DNA of 64,000 nucleotides from Rhizobiales bacterium 62-47 (GTDB taxonomy: Bacteria; Pseudomonadota; Alphaproteobacteria; Rhizobiales; Xanthobacteraceae): positions 186,001 through 250,000 of the forward strand of contig MKVX01000002.1 of the NCBI GenBank assembly GCA_001899255.1, written 5' to 3'. A program made the translations under genes and the position numbers. A model generated the notes under the pieces. That model had not been told where the DNA came from, made no database searches, and saw only the letters and a program-made list of their open reading frames with translations. Shown here one piece after another: positions 24,322 to 32,356 of this stretch. Position 1 is the stretch's first letter. The number at the start of each line of letters is the position of its first letter.

Positions 24322-24819
24322 ATGTACCAGGTAACATCCGATGGCATCGACAAGACCCGACGCATGATATTGCAGGGTGCCGCGGTCATCGCGCTGGCCA
24401 GCATCGCGGGCATTCGCTTCGGACTGACCGAGGCCTTTGCCGCTGCCAACGACAAATATCCGGAAGACGCATTCAAACAAAAGAGCTCCGACGACGCCAT
24501 CAAGTCGCTCTACGGCAAGACGGCGACGGCGTCCGACAAGGTGAAGCTCGACGCGCCGGAAATCGCCGAAAACGGCGCGGTGGTGCCGATCACCGTCTCA
24601 TCGTCGCTGCCCGACGTGACCTCGATCTCGATCATGGTGACGGAAAATCCGTTCAGCCTCGCGGCGTCCTACAAGATTCCGGCCGGCACAGTGCCGAGCG
24701 TCGCCAGCCGCCTCAAGATGGCCAAGACCAGCAATGTCATTGCCGTGGTCGAGGCCGGCGGCAAGCTCTACAGCGCCAGCAAAGAGGTCAAGGTCACCGT
24801 CGGCGGTTGCGGCGGCTAG
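24322..24819 (+). CDS. soxY: Thiosulfate-oxidation carrier protein SoxY
   Basis: A 165-aa periplasmic carrier. It has a Tat-like or Sec signal (KTRRMILQGAAVIALASIAG), an immunoglobulin-like domain, and the diagnostic swinging arm at the C-terminus: VTVGGCGG, whose single Cys carries all pathway intermediates. AAGGAGA before the ATG is a strong Shine-Dalgarno. An out-of-frame ATG at 24318 lies 4 bases upstream. It works as a heterodimer with SoxZ, encoded 83 bases downstream, and may depend on Tat export of the folded pair because SoxZ has no signal peptide. Confidence 0.95.
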   Translation: MYQVTSDGIDKTRRMILQGAAVIALASIAGIRFGLTEAFAAANDKYPEDAFKQKSSDDAIKSLYGKTATASDKVKLDAPEIAENGAVVPITVSSSLPDVTSISIMVTENPFSLAASYKIPAGTVPSVASRLKMAKTSNVIAVVEAGGKLYSASKEVKVTVGGCGG

Positions 24820-24902
24820 TCGTCGGAGCATTTTGTTTTGACGCGTTCTCACGCGAGCCAATTCTACTTCGCTTGGAAACGCTTTAATCAAGGAACATTA
24901 TC

Positions 24903-25214
24903 ATGGCATCGTCCATTCGCGTTCGCGCCACCGCTGGCGCCGAGACCACGGAAGTTCAGGCGCTGATCCAGCACCCGATGGATTCCGGCTTCGTCAAGGA
25001 CGCCAAGGGTCAGTTGATCCCGCCGCACTTCATTCAGGAAGTCGTCTTCGAACACGACGGCAAGCAGGTCTTCGTCGCGGATTGGGGGCCGGCGGTTTCC
25101 AAGGATCCCTACCTGAAGTTCGCCTTCAAGGGCGGCAAGAAGGGCGACGACCTGAAAATCAGCTGGACCGACAACAAGGGCGGCAGCGATCAACTCACCG
25201 CCAAGATCCAGTAA
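24903..25214 (+). CDS. soxZ: Thiosulfate-oxidation carrier complex protein SoxZ
   Basis: A 103-aa all-beta protein without a signal peptide. It begins MASSIRVRATAGAETTEVQA followed by LIQHPMDSGF, contains the conserved IPPHFIQEVVFEHDGKQVFV, and ends ISWTDNKGGSDQLTAKIQ. It binds SoxY and holds it for the other Sox enzymes. Length and sequence pattern are normal. It sits between soxY and soxA, as in most Sox operons. Confidence 0.95.
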   Translation: MASSIRVRATAGAETTEVQALIQHPMDSGFVKDAKGQLIPPHFIQEVVFEHDGKQVFVADWGPAVSKDPYLKFAFKGGKKGDDLKISWTDNKGGSDQLTAKIQ

Positions 25215-25242
25215 CGGCGTCGCGGCGGGACGTGGGGTAGGA

Positions 25243-26103
25243 ATGATGCGATCTGTGTTGGGTTCTGCACTTGGGCTTGTCATCGCGGCGCTGACGTTTG
25301 GCGCCGTTCACACCGCGGTTGCGGCCGATACGACAAACCCTGAGGCCGACGCCAAAGCGTTCCGCAAATTCTTCACCGACAAGTTTCCCAAGGTGAAGTT
25401 CGACGACTTCGTCAACGGCCCCTATTCGATGGATGAAGGCCTGTACCAGCAATGGAAGGAGAAAGAAGAGTTCCCGCCTTACGAGTTCGCGCTCGACATG
25501 GGCAAGGAGCTGTTCGCCAAGCCTTTCAAGAACGGCAAGACCTTCGCCGACTGCTTCCCCAACAAGGGCATCGGCATCCGGCAGAACTATCCTTACTTCG
25601 ACGAGAAGCAGGGCAAGGTCGTGACCCTTGAACTGGCCATCAACCAGTGCCTCGAGAGCAACGGCGAAAAGCCCTACTCCTACACCAAGGACGAAATGGC
25701 CGCAGTGACCGCCTATATGGCGTTCACCTCGCGTGGCAAGCCGTTCGACATCAAGATCCCGAACGATCCGCGTGCGCTGGCTGCCTACGAGAACGGCAAG
25801 AAGTATTTCTACACGCGGCGCGGTCAGTTGAATTTCTCTTGCGCGAGTTGCCACGTGCAGAGCCCCGGCGAACGCATCCGCGCCGAAGTGCTGGCACCGG
25901 CAATCGGCATTCTCAATGCCATGCCGATCTATCGTTCGGAATGGGGCGGCATGGGCACCATTAGCCGCCGCTTCACCAGCTGCAACAGCCAGGTGCGCGG
26001 CGTGCCGCTGAATCCGCAGGACGATGAGTATCGCGACGTCGAATACTATCTGTCCTACGTCAGCAACGGACTGCCGATCTCCGGCCCCGGCGCGCGGCCG
26101 TAA
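25243..26103 (+). CDS. soxA: Sulfur-oxidation cytochrome c subunit SoxA (monoheme)
   Basis: A 286-aa periplasmic protein with a signal peptide (VLGSALGLVIAALTFGAVHT, cleavage near AVAA). The C-terminal domain carries heme motif CASCH at 200-204 and Cys247 (SCNSQVRG), the cysteine that becomes the cysteine-persulfide heme ligand and active site. The N-terminal domain keeps two cysteines (DCFPNKGIG, NQCLESNG) but no CxxCH, so this is the monoheme class of SoxA. With SoxX it conjugates thiosulfate to SoxY. ATG 25243 is used; an ATG directly after it is also possible. Confidence 0.94.
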   Translation: MMRSVLGSALGLVIAALTFGAVHTAVAADTTNPEADAKAFRKFFTDKFPKVKFDDFVNGPYSMDEGLYQQWKEKEEFPPYEFALDMGKELFAKPFKNGKTFADCFPNKGIGIRQNYPYFDEKQGKVVTLELAINQCLESNGEKPYSYTKDEMAAVTAYMAFTSRGKPFDIKIPNDPRALAAYENGKKYFYTRRGQLNFSCASCHVQSPGERIRAEVLAPAIGILNAMPIYRSEWGGMGTISRRFTSCNSQVRGVPLNPQDDEYRDVEYYLSYVSNGLPISGPGARP

Positions 26104-26123
26104 AGCGAAGCGAGGAGAACGTC

Positions 26124-26435
26124 ATGCGAATCCTGATCTCCGCGTTGGCTACGACGATGTTGATCGCGGCTGTCGCGCCTGCCCTCGCCGCCAGCACGGA
26201 GGCCGACTACAAGGCGGCCTATGCCGCAGCCGAATCCGCCAACAACGAGGCCGGCAAACTGCGCAATCAGTGGACGACGGCGGTTTCCGCCCTCAGCGCC
26301 GCCAAGAAAGCTGCCGAAGCCGGCGACTTCGACAAGGCGACGGCGGAAGCGAAAAAATCCGAACAACTATCGAAAGCCGCCATCTTCCAGACCAACGAGC
26401 AGAAGGAAAACTGGAAGCAGATGGAGATTCGCTGA
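26124..26435 (+). CDS. soxK: SoxXA-binding protein SoxK
   Basis: A 103-aa exported protein. The signal peptide MRILISALATTMLIAAVAPA is cleaved near LAAS. The mature chain is an Ala/Lys/Glu-rich helical hairpin (EADYKAAYAAAESANNEAGK, LSAAKKAAEAGDFDKATAEA) ending NWKQMEIR. Size, composition and position directly after soxA match SoxK (SAXB), a small subunit that stabilises and activates SoxXA in some bacteria. It is 20 bases past soxA with AGCGAGGAG before the ATG, so co-translated. Confidence 0.85.
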   Translation: MRILISALATTMLIAAVAPALAASTEADYKAAYAAAESANNEAGKLRNQWTTAVSALSAAKKAAEAGDFDKATAEAKKSEQLSKAAIFQTNEQKENWKQMEIR

Positions 26436-26630
26436 GCGGCGCGTGAGACAAGATCGGTCGTCCTTGCAGCAATCAAGAGATCCACAGAGCGAGGGCTGGA
26501 TTGCTTCGCAGCTAGCGCGCCGGTCTATGCCGAGTTGAGTGGCTGAATCGCGGGTCATCCCGTCTTCACTTTTGTAAGCGCGGCACTCCGAGGACGACGC
26601 AAGGCTGCCGCAAACGTACAGGTTCATCGC
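26436..26630. other. soxK-soxB spacer with a repeat fragment
   Basis: A 195-base spacer inside the sox gene run. GCTGGATTGCTTCGC at 26495-26509 is half of the GTCATTGCGAG repeat family seen at 12199 and 15208; the other arm is not recognisable. No gene seen. The gap is longer than others in the cluster and could carry a second promoter for soxB. Confidence 0.4.
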
Positions 26631-28376
26631 ATGACCCTTCGCCGCCGCGATTTTCTGAGATGGACCGCCAGCGCAGCATTGGCCGGCAGCATGCCGCGAC
26701 TTGGCCGCGCCGCCGGCGAAAGCCGCAACTACGATCTCGAGAAGTTCGGGAACGCCCGCATCCTGCACATGACGGACACCCACGCGCAATTGCTGCCGGT
26801 GCTGTTCCGCGAACCGAGCGTCAACATCGGCGTCGGCGGCATGGCGGGACAACCGCCGCACCTGGTCGGCCGTGCCTTTCTCGAACGCTTTCAGATCAGG
26901 CCCGACAGCGCCGATGCCTATGCGTTCACTTGCGTCGATTTCGAGAAGTCGAGCGCACGCTTCGGCAAGCTCGGCGGTTTCGCCCACCTCAAGACGCTGA
27001 TCGATCGTCTGCGCAGCGATGTCGGCAGCGGCAACGCGATGTTACTTGACGGCGGCGACCTTTGGCAGGGTTCCGGTCTCGCCAATGCCATGCAGGGCGC
27101 CGACATGGTGGAAGCGGCCAATCTGCTCGGTATCGAGGCGATGACCGGGCACTGGGAATTCACTTACGGCGAGAAGGTGCTGCGCGCCAATCTCGAAAAA
27201 TTCAAAGGCGAATTTATCGCGCAGAACGTCTTTCTGACCGAGGAAGCGGCATTCAACGATGCGCCGGCGTTCGACGCGGCCTCCGGCCGCGTATTCAAGC
27301 CTTATATCGTCAAGGAGATCGGCGGCCATCGCGTCGCGGTGATCGGCCAGGCATTTCCCTATGTGCCGATCGCCCATCCCAAGCGTTTCACACCGGACTG
27401 GACCTTCGGCATTCGCGACGACGAACTGCAGAAGCTGGTTCAGGCGCTGCGCGGCAACGAGAAGATCGACGCCATAGTGCTGCTGTCACACAACGGCATG
27501 GACGTCGACCTCAAGCTCGCGAGCAGGGTCAGCGGCATCGACGTGATTTTGGGCGGCCATACCCATGATGCCGTCCCGCAGCCGATCTCTGTCACCAATG
27601 CGGGCGGCACCACGCTGGTGACCAATGCCGGCTCTAACGGCAAATTCCTTGGCGTGCTCGATCTCGATCTTGCCAAGGGCAAAGTTCGCGACGTGCGCTA
27701 TAGGCTGCTTCCGGTATTCTCCGAACTGCTCAAGCCGGACGCCGAAATGCAGGCGCTGATCGATCGGCTGCGCGCACCCTATGCCACCGCTTATGCCGAG
27801 AAGATATCGACCGCCGGCGAGTTGCTGTATCGCCGGGGCAATTTCAACGGTTCGATGGACAGCCTGCTCTGCGACGCCCTGCGCCAACAGCTCGACGCCG
27901 AAATTGCGCTGTCGCCGGGCTTCCGTTGGGGAACCAGCGTGCTGCAGGGTCAACCGATCACGATGGAAGACGTGCTGGCCGAGACGGCGACGACCTATTC
28001 CGAAGTGTACGCGCAAACCATGACCGGCGAGCAGATCAAGTCCATTCTCGAAGACGTCTGTGACAATCTGTTCAACACCGACCCTTATTATCAGCAGGGC
28101 GGCGACATGGTTCGTGTCGGCGGACTGAACTACGTTTGCACGCCGACCGGCAGCGTTGGCCAACGCATTTCCGATTTGAAGCTGGCTAACGGTCGGGCGC
28201 TCGAAGCGACCAAATCCTACAAGGTCGGCGGCTGGGCCTCGGTCAACGAACAAAAGGGTGAACCGGTCTGGGATGTGTTCGCCAAGCATCTGCGCAGCGG
28301 CAGGGCCTCCGATAGCCAAAGTACGGTTACGCTGCGCGGCGTCGAGAACAACCCCGGAATAGCGGGGCAAGGGTGA
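26631..28376 (+). CDS. soxB: Thiosulfohydrolase SoxB
   Basis: A 581-aa periplasmic di-manganese hydrolase that removes the terminal sulfone as sulfate from SoxY-bound intermediates. It has a twin-arginine signal (LRRRDFLRWTASAALAGSMP). Metallophosphatase motifs are ARILHMTDTHAQLLPV, LLDGGDLWQGSG, MTGHWEFTYGEK, VLLSHNGMDVD and ILGGHTHDAV. A 5'-nucleotidase-type C-terminal domain contains GNFNGSMDSLLCDALRQQL. The length is normal for SoxB. It is a diagnostic marker of the Sox pathway. The next gene starts at or a few bases after its stop. Confidence 0.95.
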   Translation: MTLRRRDFLRWTASAALAGSMPRLGRAAGESRNYDLEKFGNARILHMTDTHAQLLPVLFREPSVNIGVGGMAGQPPHLVGRAFLERFQIRPDSADAYAFTCVDFEKSSARFGKLGGFAHLKTLIDRLRSDVGSGNAMLLDGGDLWQGSGLANAMQGADMVEAANLLGIEAMTGHWEFTYGEKVLRANLEKFKGEFIAQNVFLTEEAAFNDAPAFDAASGRVFKPYIVKEIGGHRVAVIGQAFPYVPIAHPKRFTPDWTFGIRDDELQKLVQALRGNEKIDAIVLLSHNGMDVDLKLASRVSGIDVILGGHTHDAVPQPISVTNAGGTTLVTNAGSNGKFLGVLDLDLAKGKVRDVRYRLLPVFSELLKPDAEMQALIDRLRAPYATAYAEKISTAGELLYRRGNFNGSMDSLLCDALRQQLDAEIALSPGFRWGTSVLQGQPITMEDVLAETATTYSEVYAQTMTGEQIKSILEDVCDNLFNTDPYYQQGGDMVRVGGLNYVCTPTGSVGQRISDLKLANGRALEATKSYKVGGWASVNEQKGEPVWDVFAKHLRSGRASDSQSTVTLRGVENNPGIAGQG

Positions 28377-28381
28377 CGCGG

Positions 28382-28858
28382 ATGCGGACCATCACACGAT
28401 ACGTCGTCGGTGTAGCCATCGGAGCGTTGATGGCAGGTTCGCCATTGGCAATGTTTTCGGCTGCCGCGCAAACGCAGCCGGCGCCGCTGGCGGACAAACC
28501 ATTCGCAGAGCATCGGGTCGTCCTGCAACTATCGGACTCCGACGCCAAAAAGGAAGGTCTCGTCATCAGCGTCGCCTACAACCTTATCAAGGCCTACGAT
28601 CCGGACCGCATCGCCATCGAAGTGGTGGCCTTCGGTCCGGGTATCGATCTGTTGCGTACCGACAACGCCAATCGCCAGCGGGTCGAAAGCCTGATTGCCC
28701 AAGGCGTGAAATTCGATGTTTGCGTCAACACGCTGGACACGCTCGAACGCGAGACAGGCAAACGGCCGGAGATCATTCCGGGCGCCATTCCGGTGCAAGT
28801 CGGCGTCGGTCAAATCCTGTCGTTGGCGGAAAACGGCTTTACGCTGGTACGGCCATAA
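28382..28858 (+). CDS. Exported DsrE-like protein 1 with a single cysteine
   Basis: About 158 aa with a signal peptide (VVGVAIGALMAGSPLAMFSA, cleavage near AAAQ). The DsrE-type alpha/beta fold follows: RVVLQLSDSDAKKEGLVISV, then IAIEVVAFGPGIDLLRTDNA, and the one Cys114 in GVKFDVCVNTLDTLER, where sulfur-carrying DsrE/TusD cysteines lie. It ends VGVGQILSLAENGFTLVRP. Cytoplasmic DsrE/TusD proteins pass persulfides; an exported copy beside soxB suggests the same job in the periplasm. ATG 28382 or a GTG at 28373 overlapping the soxB stop could be the start. Function is inferred. Confidence 0.75.
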   Translation: MRTITRYVVGVAIGALMAGSPLAMFSAAAQTQPAPLADKPFAEHRVVLQLSDSDAKKEGLVISVAYNLIKAYDPDRIAIEVVAFGPGIDLLRTDNANRQRVESLIAQGVKFDVCVNTLDTLERETGKRPEIIPGAIPVQVGVGQILSLAENGFTLVRP

Positions 28859-28903
28859 CCCATGATGGCGGTTCCAGCCTTGCCTCAACCCGGGAGTTTT
28901 GAG

Positions 28904-29359
28904 ATGCGCCGCTTGTTCAGTGTCATGGCGATCGCAACCGTTACCGTACTTGCGCTGGCCTCGGCGAGTTTTGCGGCCGACGGCAAAGTTCATCGCGTCG
29001 CCATTCAGGTCGATCAGAACGATCCAGCCGTCATGAATCTAGCGCTCAACAACGCCACCAACGTCATCGAATATTATCGCGGCAAAGGCGAGGATGTTGA
29101 CGTCGATCTGGTCACTTACGGCCCCGGACTCAATATGCTGCGCGACGACACTTCCCCGGTGAAGGATCGCATCAAGCAGCTCAAGGAGCTGGCCTTCCCC
29201 GGCAAGATTCAGTTCTCGGCCTGCGAGAACACCAGGAAGGGCATGGAAAAGAAAGAGGGGCACACGATCCCGATCCTGTCGGAGGCCACCGTCGTGCCGT
29301 CCGGCGTCGTGCGGTTGATGGAATTGCAGGAACAGGGCTGGAGCTATGTCCGGCCCTGA
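28904..29359 (+). CDS. Exported DsrE-like protein 2 with a single cysteine
   Basis: About 151 aa. The signal peptide is MRRLFSVMAIATVTVLALAS with cleavage near ASFA. The fold matches the previous gene: HRVAIQVDQNDPAVMNLALN, then VDVDLVTYGPGLNMLRDDTS, the only Cys107 in KIQFSACENTRKGMEKKEGH, and the same ending (RLMELQEQGWSYVRP). GGGAG followed by TTTTGAG supports ATG 28904 rather than upstream ATGs at 28862. It is a tandem paralogue of protein 1, diverged strongly, so the two may act as a hetero-pair. The 3' end may overlap the next gene. Confidence 0.78.
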   Translation: MRRLFSVMAIATVTVLALASASFAADGKVHRVAIQVDQNDPAVMNLALNNATNVIEYYRGKGEDVDVDLVTYGPGLNMLRDDTSPVKDRIKQLKELAFPGKIQFSACENTRKGMEKKEGHTIPILSEATVVPSGVVRLMELQEQGWSYVRP

Positions 29360-29372
29360 CGGGAGCGCTTTT

Positions 29373-29900
29373 GTGACCTTACCTCATACCGCGACATGCG
29401 CTTTCGCTGCGGCCGCCTGTCTGACGATCTTCGCGGCCCTCGCGCCATCGGCCGTGCGCGCCGACGATGCCGCGCTGGTGACCTACAAATCGCTGACGCC
29501 GGAGGTCGCGCTCGAAGCTGCGCAGGCGGCGATGAAGACTTGCCGCGACAATGGCTATCAAATTGCGGTCGCGGTGGTCGATCGTTTCGGTCAGCCACAG
29601 GTGCTGCTGCGGGATCGCTTCGCCGGATTGCCTGCGCCCGACACCGCGACGCGCAAAGCTTACACCGCGCTCAGTTTCCGTGCCTCGACCGCCGATCTCG
29701 CCAAGTCGGTGCGCGACGGCCAGATGGATGCATCGTTGGCCCGGCTGCCGAATGTCGCGATGCTCGGTGGCGGCCTGATCATCGAAACCGGCGGCACTTT
29801 GCTCGGTGGCATCGGCGTCTCCGGCGCCCCGGGCGGCGACAAGGATGAAGTCTGCGCCAAGGCAGGGCTCGACGCGATCCGCGACAAGCTGGATTTTTAG
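29373..29900 (+). CDS. Exported GlcG/HbpS-family protein
   Basis: About 175 aa from GTG 29373, preceded by GGGAG at good distance; an ATG at 29346 overlapping the previous stop is the alternative. The signal region is TCAFAAAACLTIFAALAPSA followed by VRA. The domain EVALEAAQAAMKTCRDNGYQ, IAVAVVDRFGQPQVLLRDRF, FRASTADLAKSVRD and GGGLIIETGGTLLGGIGVSG is the GlcG/HbpS alpha/beta fold. HbpS binds heme and senses redox stress in Streptomyces; most relatives are uncharacterised. Placement in the sox strand after two DsrE-like genes suggests a role in periplasmic sulfur or redox handling. Confidence 0.8.
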   Translation: MTLPHTATCAFAAAACLTIFAALAPSAVRADDAALVTYKSLTPEVALEAAQAAMKTCRDNGYQIAVAVVDRFGQPQVLLRDRFAGLPAPDTATRKAYTALSFRASTADLAKSVRDGQMDASLARLPNVAMLGGGLIIETGGTLLGGIGVSGAPGGDKDEVCAKAGLDAIRDKLDF

Positions 29901-30024
29901 CTCGATCAACGGCTCACGAATTCACTCAATGGCATACGCGACATGCCGTCACGGCTATGGAAGAATATCTTTCAGAACGCATTTTTAATATAATGACATT
30001 CTTCAATTCGGCCGCGAGGCAATC

Positions 30025-31065
30025 ATGATATTCCGCCAACTGTTCGACAGCGTCTCCGGGACATACAGCTATTTGTTGGCAAGCCGTGCCGGCGGTGAAG
30101 CGCTGCTGCTCGACCCCGTGTTGGAAAAGGTCGACCGCTATTGCCAGTTGCTGCGCGAACTCGATCTCAAGCTGGTCAAAGCGGTCGATACGCACCTGCA
30201 TGCCGATCACGTCACCGGGCTTGGCGAACTGCGCGACCGCACTCAATGCGTCACCATCATGGGCGAGCAGAGCAAGGCTGACGTGGTGGCCATGCGCGTC
30301 AGCGATGGCGACAAGATCACCATTGAAGGTCTCGAGCTCGACGTGATGTATACGCCCGGCCACACTGACGATTCCTACAGCTACCGCATGGCCGACCGCG
30401 TGTTCACCGGCGATACGCTCTTGATCCGTGGCACCGGCCGAACCGATTTTCAGAACGGCAATGCCCGGGCGCAATACGATTCCATCTTCAATCGGCTGCT
30501 GAAGCTGCCCGACGACACCATGGTGTTTCCCGCGCACGACTACAAAGGCGACACCGTTTCCACCATCGGCGAGGAGCGGCGCTATAACCCCCGCCTGCAG
30601 GTGCGCTCGATCGACGAATATGTGGAATTGATGGGCAATCTCAACCTGCCCAATCCAAAGCTGATGGATGTCGTCATCCCGGCCAACATGCATGTCGGGC
30701 TGCATCAGGACGCATTGGCCAAGGAAGGTCTCGCGCTGCGCGCACGCGACGCCATCCTTCGGCTCGGTCAGCCGGACATCCTGCTGGTTGATTTGCGCGA
30801 GCAAAGCGAACGCATCAAGCACGGCACGCTCGAAGGCGCGCTGCACACGCCCTACCCTTCGATCGGCGACAGCCTGCGGCCCGGCGGCATGCTGCGCGAA
30901 GTTGCCGCCGCGAGCGGCCGGCGCATCGTGTTCTTCTGTGCTTTCGGCGAGCGCTCGGCGATGGCCGTGAAAGCAGCGAAAGAGGCCGGATTGGCCAACA
31001 CCATGCATTTGGAAGGCGGCATCGACGCCTGGAAGAAAGCCGGAGGACCGGTCGTTGTCGGTTGA
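30025..31065 (+). CDS. Persulfide dioxygenase-rhodanese fusion protein
   Basis: A 346-aa cytoplasmic protein. The N-terminal metallo-beta-lactamase domain has the mononuclear-iron ETHE1-type site: THLHADHVTG with His57, His59, Asp61 and His62, TPGHTDDSYSYRM, FTGDTLLIRGTGRTDFQNGN, and PAHDYKGDTVSTIGEE. The C-terminal rhodanese domain (about 245-346) has Cys305 in VFFCAFGERSAM. Fusions like this (Blh/PRF type) oxidise glutathione persulfide to sulfite and move sulfur between thiols. It lies 124 bases after the GlcG-like gene behind an AT-rich leader, so it may have its own promoter, plausibly under the same sulfur sensor. Confidence 0.88.
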   Translation: MIFRQLFDSVSGTYSYLLASRAGGEALLLDPVLEKVDRYCQLLRELDLKLVKAVDTHLHADHVTGLGELRDRTQCVTIMGEQSKADVVAMRVSDGDKITIEGLELDVMYTPGHTDDSYSYRMADRVFTGDTLLIRGTGRTDFQNGNARAQYDSIFNRLLKLPDDTMVFPAHDYKGDTVSTIGEERRYNPRLQVRSIDEYVELMGNLNLPNPKLMDVVIPANMHVGLHQDALAKEGLALRARDAILRLGQPDILLVDLREQSERIKHGTLEGALHTPYPSIGDSLRPGGMLREVAAASGRRIVFFCAFGERSAMAVKAAKEAGLANTMHLEGGIDAWKKAGGPVVVG

Positions 31066-31071
31066 CGCACG

Positions 31072-31599
31072 GTGAACCGACCGCCGATTCACGTTTCTTC
31101 GCTCGGTCATCTGCCGCGCGTCGCAGCAACGTTGCCGACCTACGATCTGCTCACCATGCTCTCGCCGGTCACCGCCGGCGACAGCAGTCTGCAGGCGCTT
31201 GCACCGCAGCGCCGCCTGCAACTGGTCTTTCACGATGTTATCGAGGCGGCGCCGGAATTCATCGCGCCGAGCGCCGCAACGGTCCAAGCCATTCTGGAGT
31301 TCGGCCGGAATCGAACCGGCGAGGCTCCGATGCTGGTGCATTGCTGGGCCGGCATCAGCCGATCCAGCGCTGCGGCCTACATGCTGGCGTGCGACGGCAA
31401 CCTTAGTCACGAAGCGGCGATTGCCGATGAATTGCGCCGCCGCGCGCCATTCGCCACGCCGAACCGGCTGATGATTTCGCTCGCCGACGACATCCTCGGG
31501 CGTCGTGGCCGCATGGTCGATGCGATTGCGCGGATCGGGCGCGGCACCGAGGCGTCCGAAGGCACGCCGTATCAACTCCCGATGAGTTTTTCTAGTTGA
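31072..31599 (+). CDS. Tyrosine-phosphatase-like protein
   Basis: A 175-aa protein with the cysteine-phosphatase loop MLVHCWAGISRSSAAAYMLA, Cys91 being the nucleophile in HCx5R. Upstream are a conserved-looking VFHDVIEAAPEFIAPSAATV and a small N-terminal beta domain (IHVSSLGHLPRVAATLPTYD). It starts at GTG 31072, only 6 bases after the persulfide dioxygenase stop, so it is likely co-translated. Its 3' end overlaps the convergent cobS by 8 bases. Substrate unknown; a role in signalling or phospholipid/nucleotide dephosphorylation is open. Confidence 0.75.
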   Translation: MNRPPIHVSSLGHLPRVAATLPTYDLLTMLSPVTAGDSSLQALAPQRRLQLVFHDVIEAAPEFIAPSAATVQAILEFGRNRTGEAPMLVHCWAGISRSSAAAYMLACDGNLSHEAAIADELRRRAPFATPNRLMISLADDILGRRGRMVDAIARIGRGTEASEGTPYQLPMSFSS

Positions 31600-32356
31600 G
31601 AACTGCAGCCGCGCCGAGCAGAAAGCCGATCTCGAACACCTGTTCGATTCCGCCGAGCACGTCGCCGGTATAGCCGCCGATCAAGCGACGTGCCCACATC
31701 GCCAGCGCCGCCATCAAAGCCGCGCCGCCAAGCAACCCGGCAGCGACCGAGCCGACCGAGAGCAACGCGAGCGGCACCGCCGCGGCTGCCGTCACCACCA
31801 AGATCAGCAGCAACTCGTCGGCACGCGGCGCGGATTGGATATAAGGCACTTTCATCGCCGCGACGTCGCCGCTGTAGGTCAGTTTCGTCATGACGACCGC
31901 CGGCGCGGCGCGGGCTGCGGCGTGCACTGCGATCAACACTGCCACACCCGCCCATGGCGCCAGGACGGCAAGTGCCGCCACGCGTAGCGCCACGCCGAGC
32001 CCGAGCGCCAGCGCACCGTAGGTGCCGATGCGGCTGTCCTTCATGATCGCAAGCCGCTTCTCGACACTCCAGCCGCCGCCGAAGCCATCGATGGTATCCG
32101 CAAGGCCGTCTTCATGCAGCGCGCCGGTGATGGCGATGCTGACTGCCACCGCGAGTAGCGCTGCAATCGTCCCGCCCCAGATCTCACTCGCAACAAGCCA
32201 CACCGCAGCCGACACCAGCCCGATACCGACACCGACCAGTGGCGAATACTTCAGGCAGCGGGTCAGCCAGTCCGGCGTCATCTCGCCTTGCGCCGCGCCG
32301 ACCGGCAGGATGGTGAAGAACCGTACGGCGTTGCGGAGCAGCTCGCGTTCACGCAT
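31592..32356 (-). CDS. cobS: Adenosylcobinamide-GDP ribazoletransferase
   Basis: A 254-aa integral membrane enzyme (also called CobV) that joins alpha-ribazole to adenosylcobinamide-GDP, the last assembly step of adenosylcobalamin. It opens FFTILPVGAAQGEMTPDWLT, has the conserved ALHEDGLADTIDGFGGGWSV with Asp cluster, followed by EKRLAIMKDSRIGTYGALAL, and several membrane helices. It starts directly at the cobT stop (no gap), so the two are coupled. It converges with the phosphatase-like gene. Confidence 0.94.
   Translation of the reverse strand: MRERELLRNAVRFFTILPVGAAQGEMTPDWLTRCLKYSPLVGVGIGLVSAAVWLVASEIWGGTIAALLAVAVSIAITGALHEDGLADTIDGFGGGWSVEKRLAIMKDSRIGTYGALALGLGVALRVAALAVLAPWAGVAVLIAVHAAARAAPAVVMTKLTYSGDVAAMKVPYIQSAPRADELLLILVVTAAAAVPLALLSVGSVAAGLLGGAALMAALAMWARRLIGGYTGDVLGGIEQVFEIGFLLGAAAVLN

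Noticed and set aside
29926-31575. A 549-codon minus-strand frame opposite the persulfide dioxygenase and phosphatase genes
   Set aside because: It spans two real plus-strand genes and its product matches no fold; third-position bias fits the plus strand.
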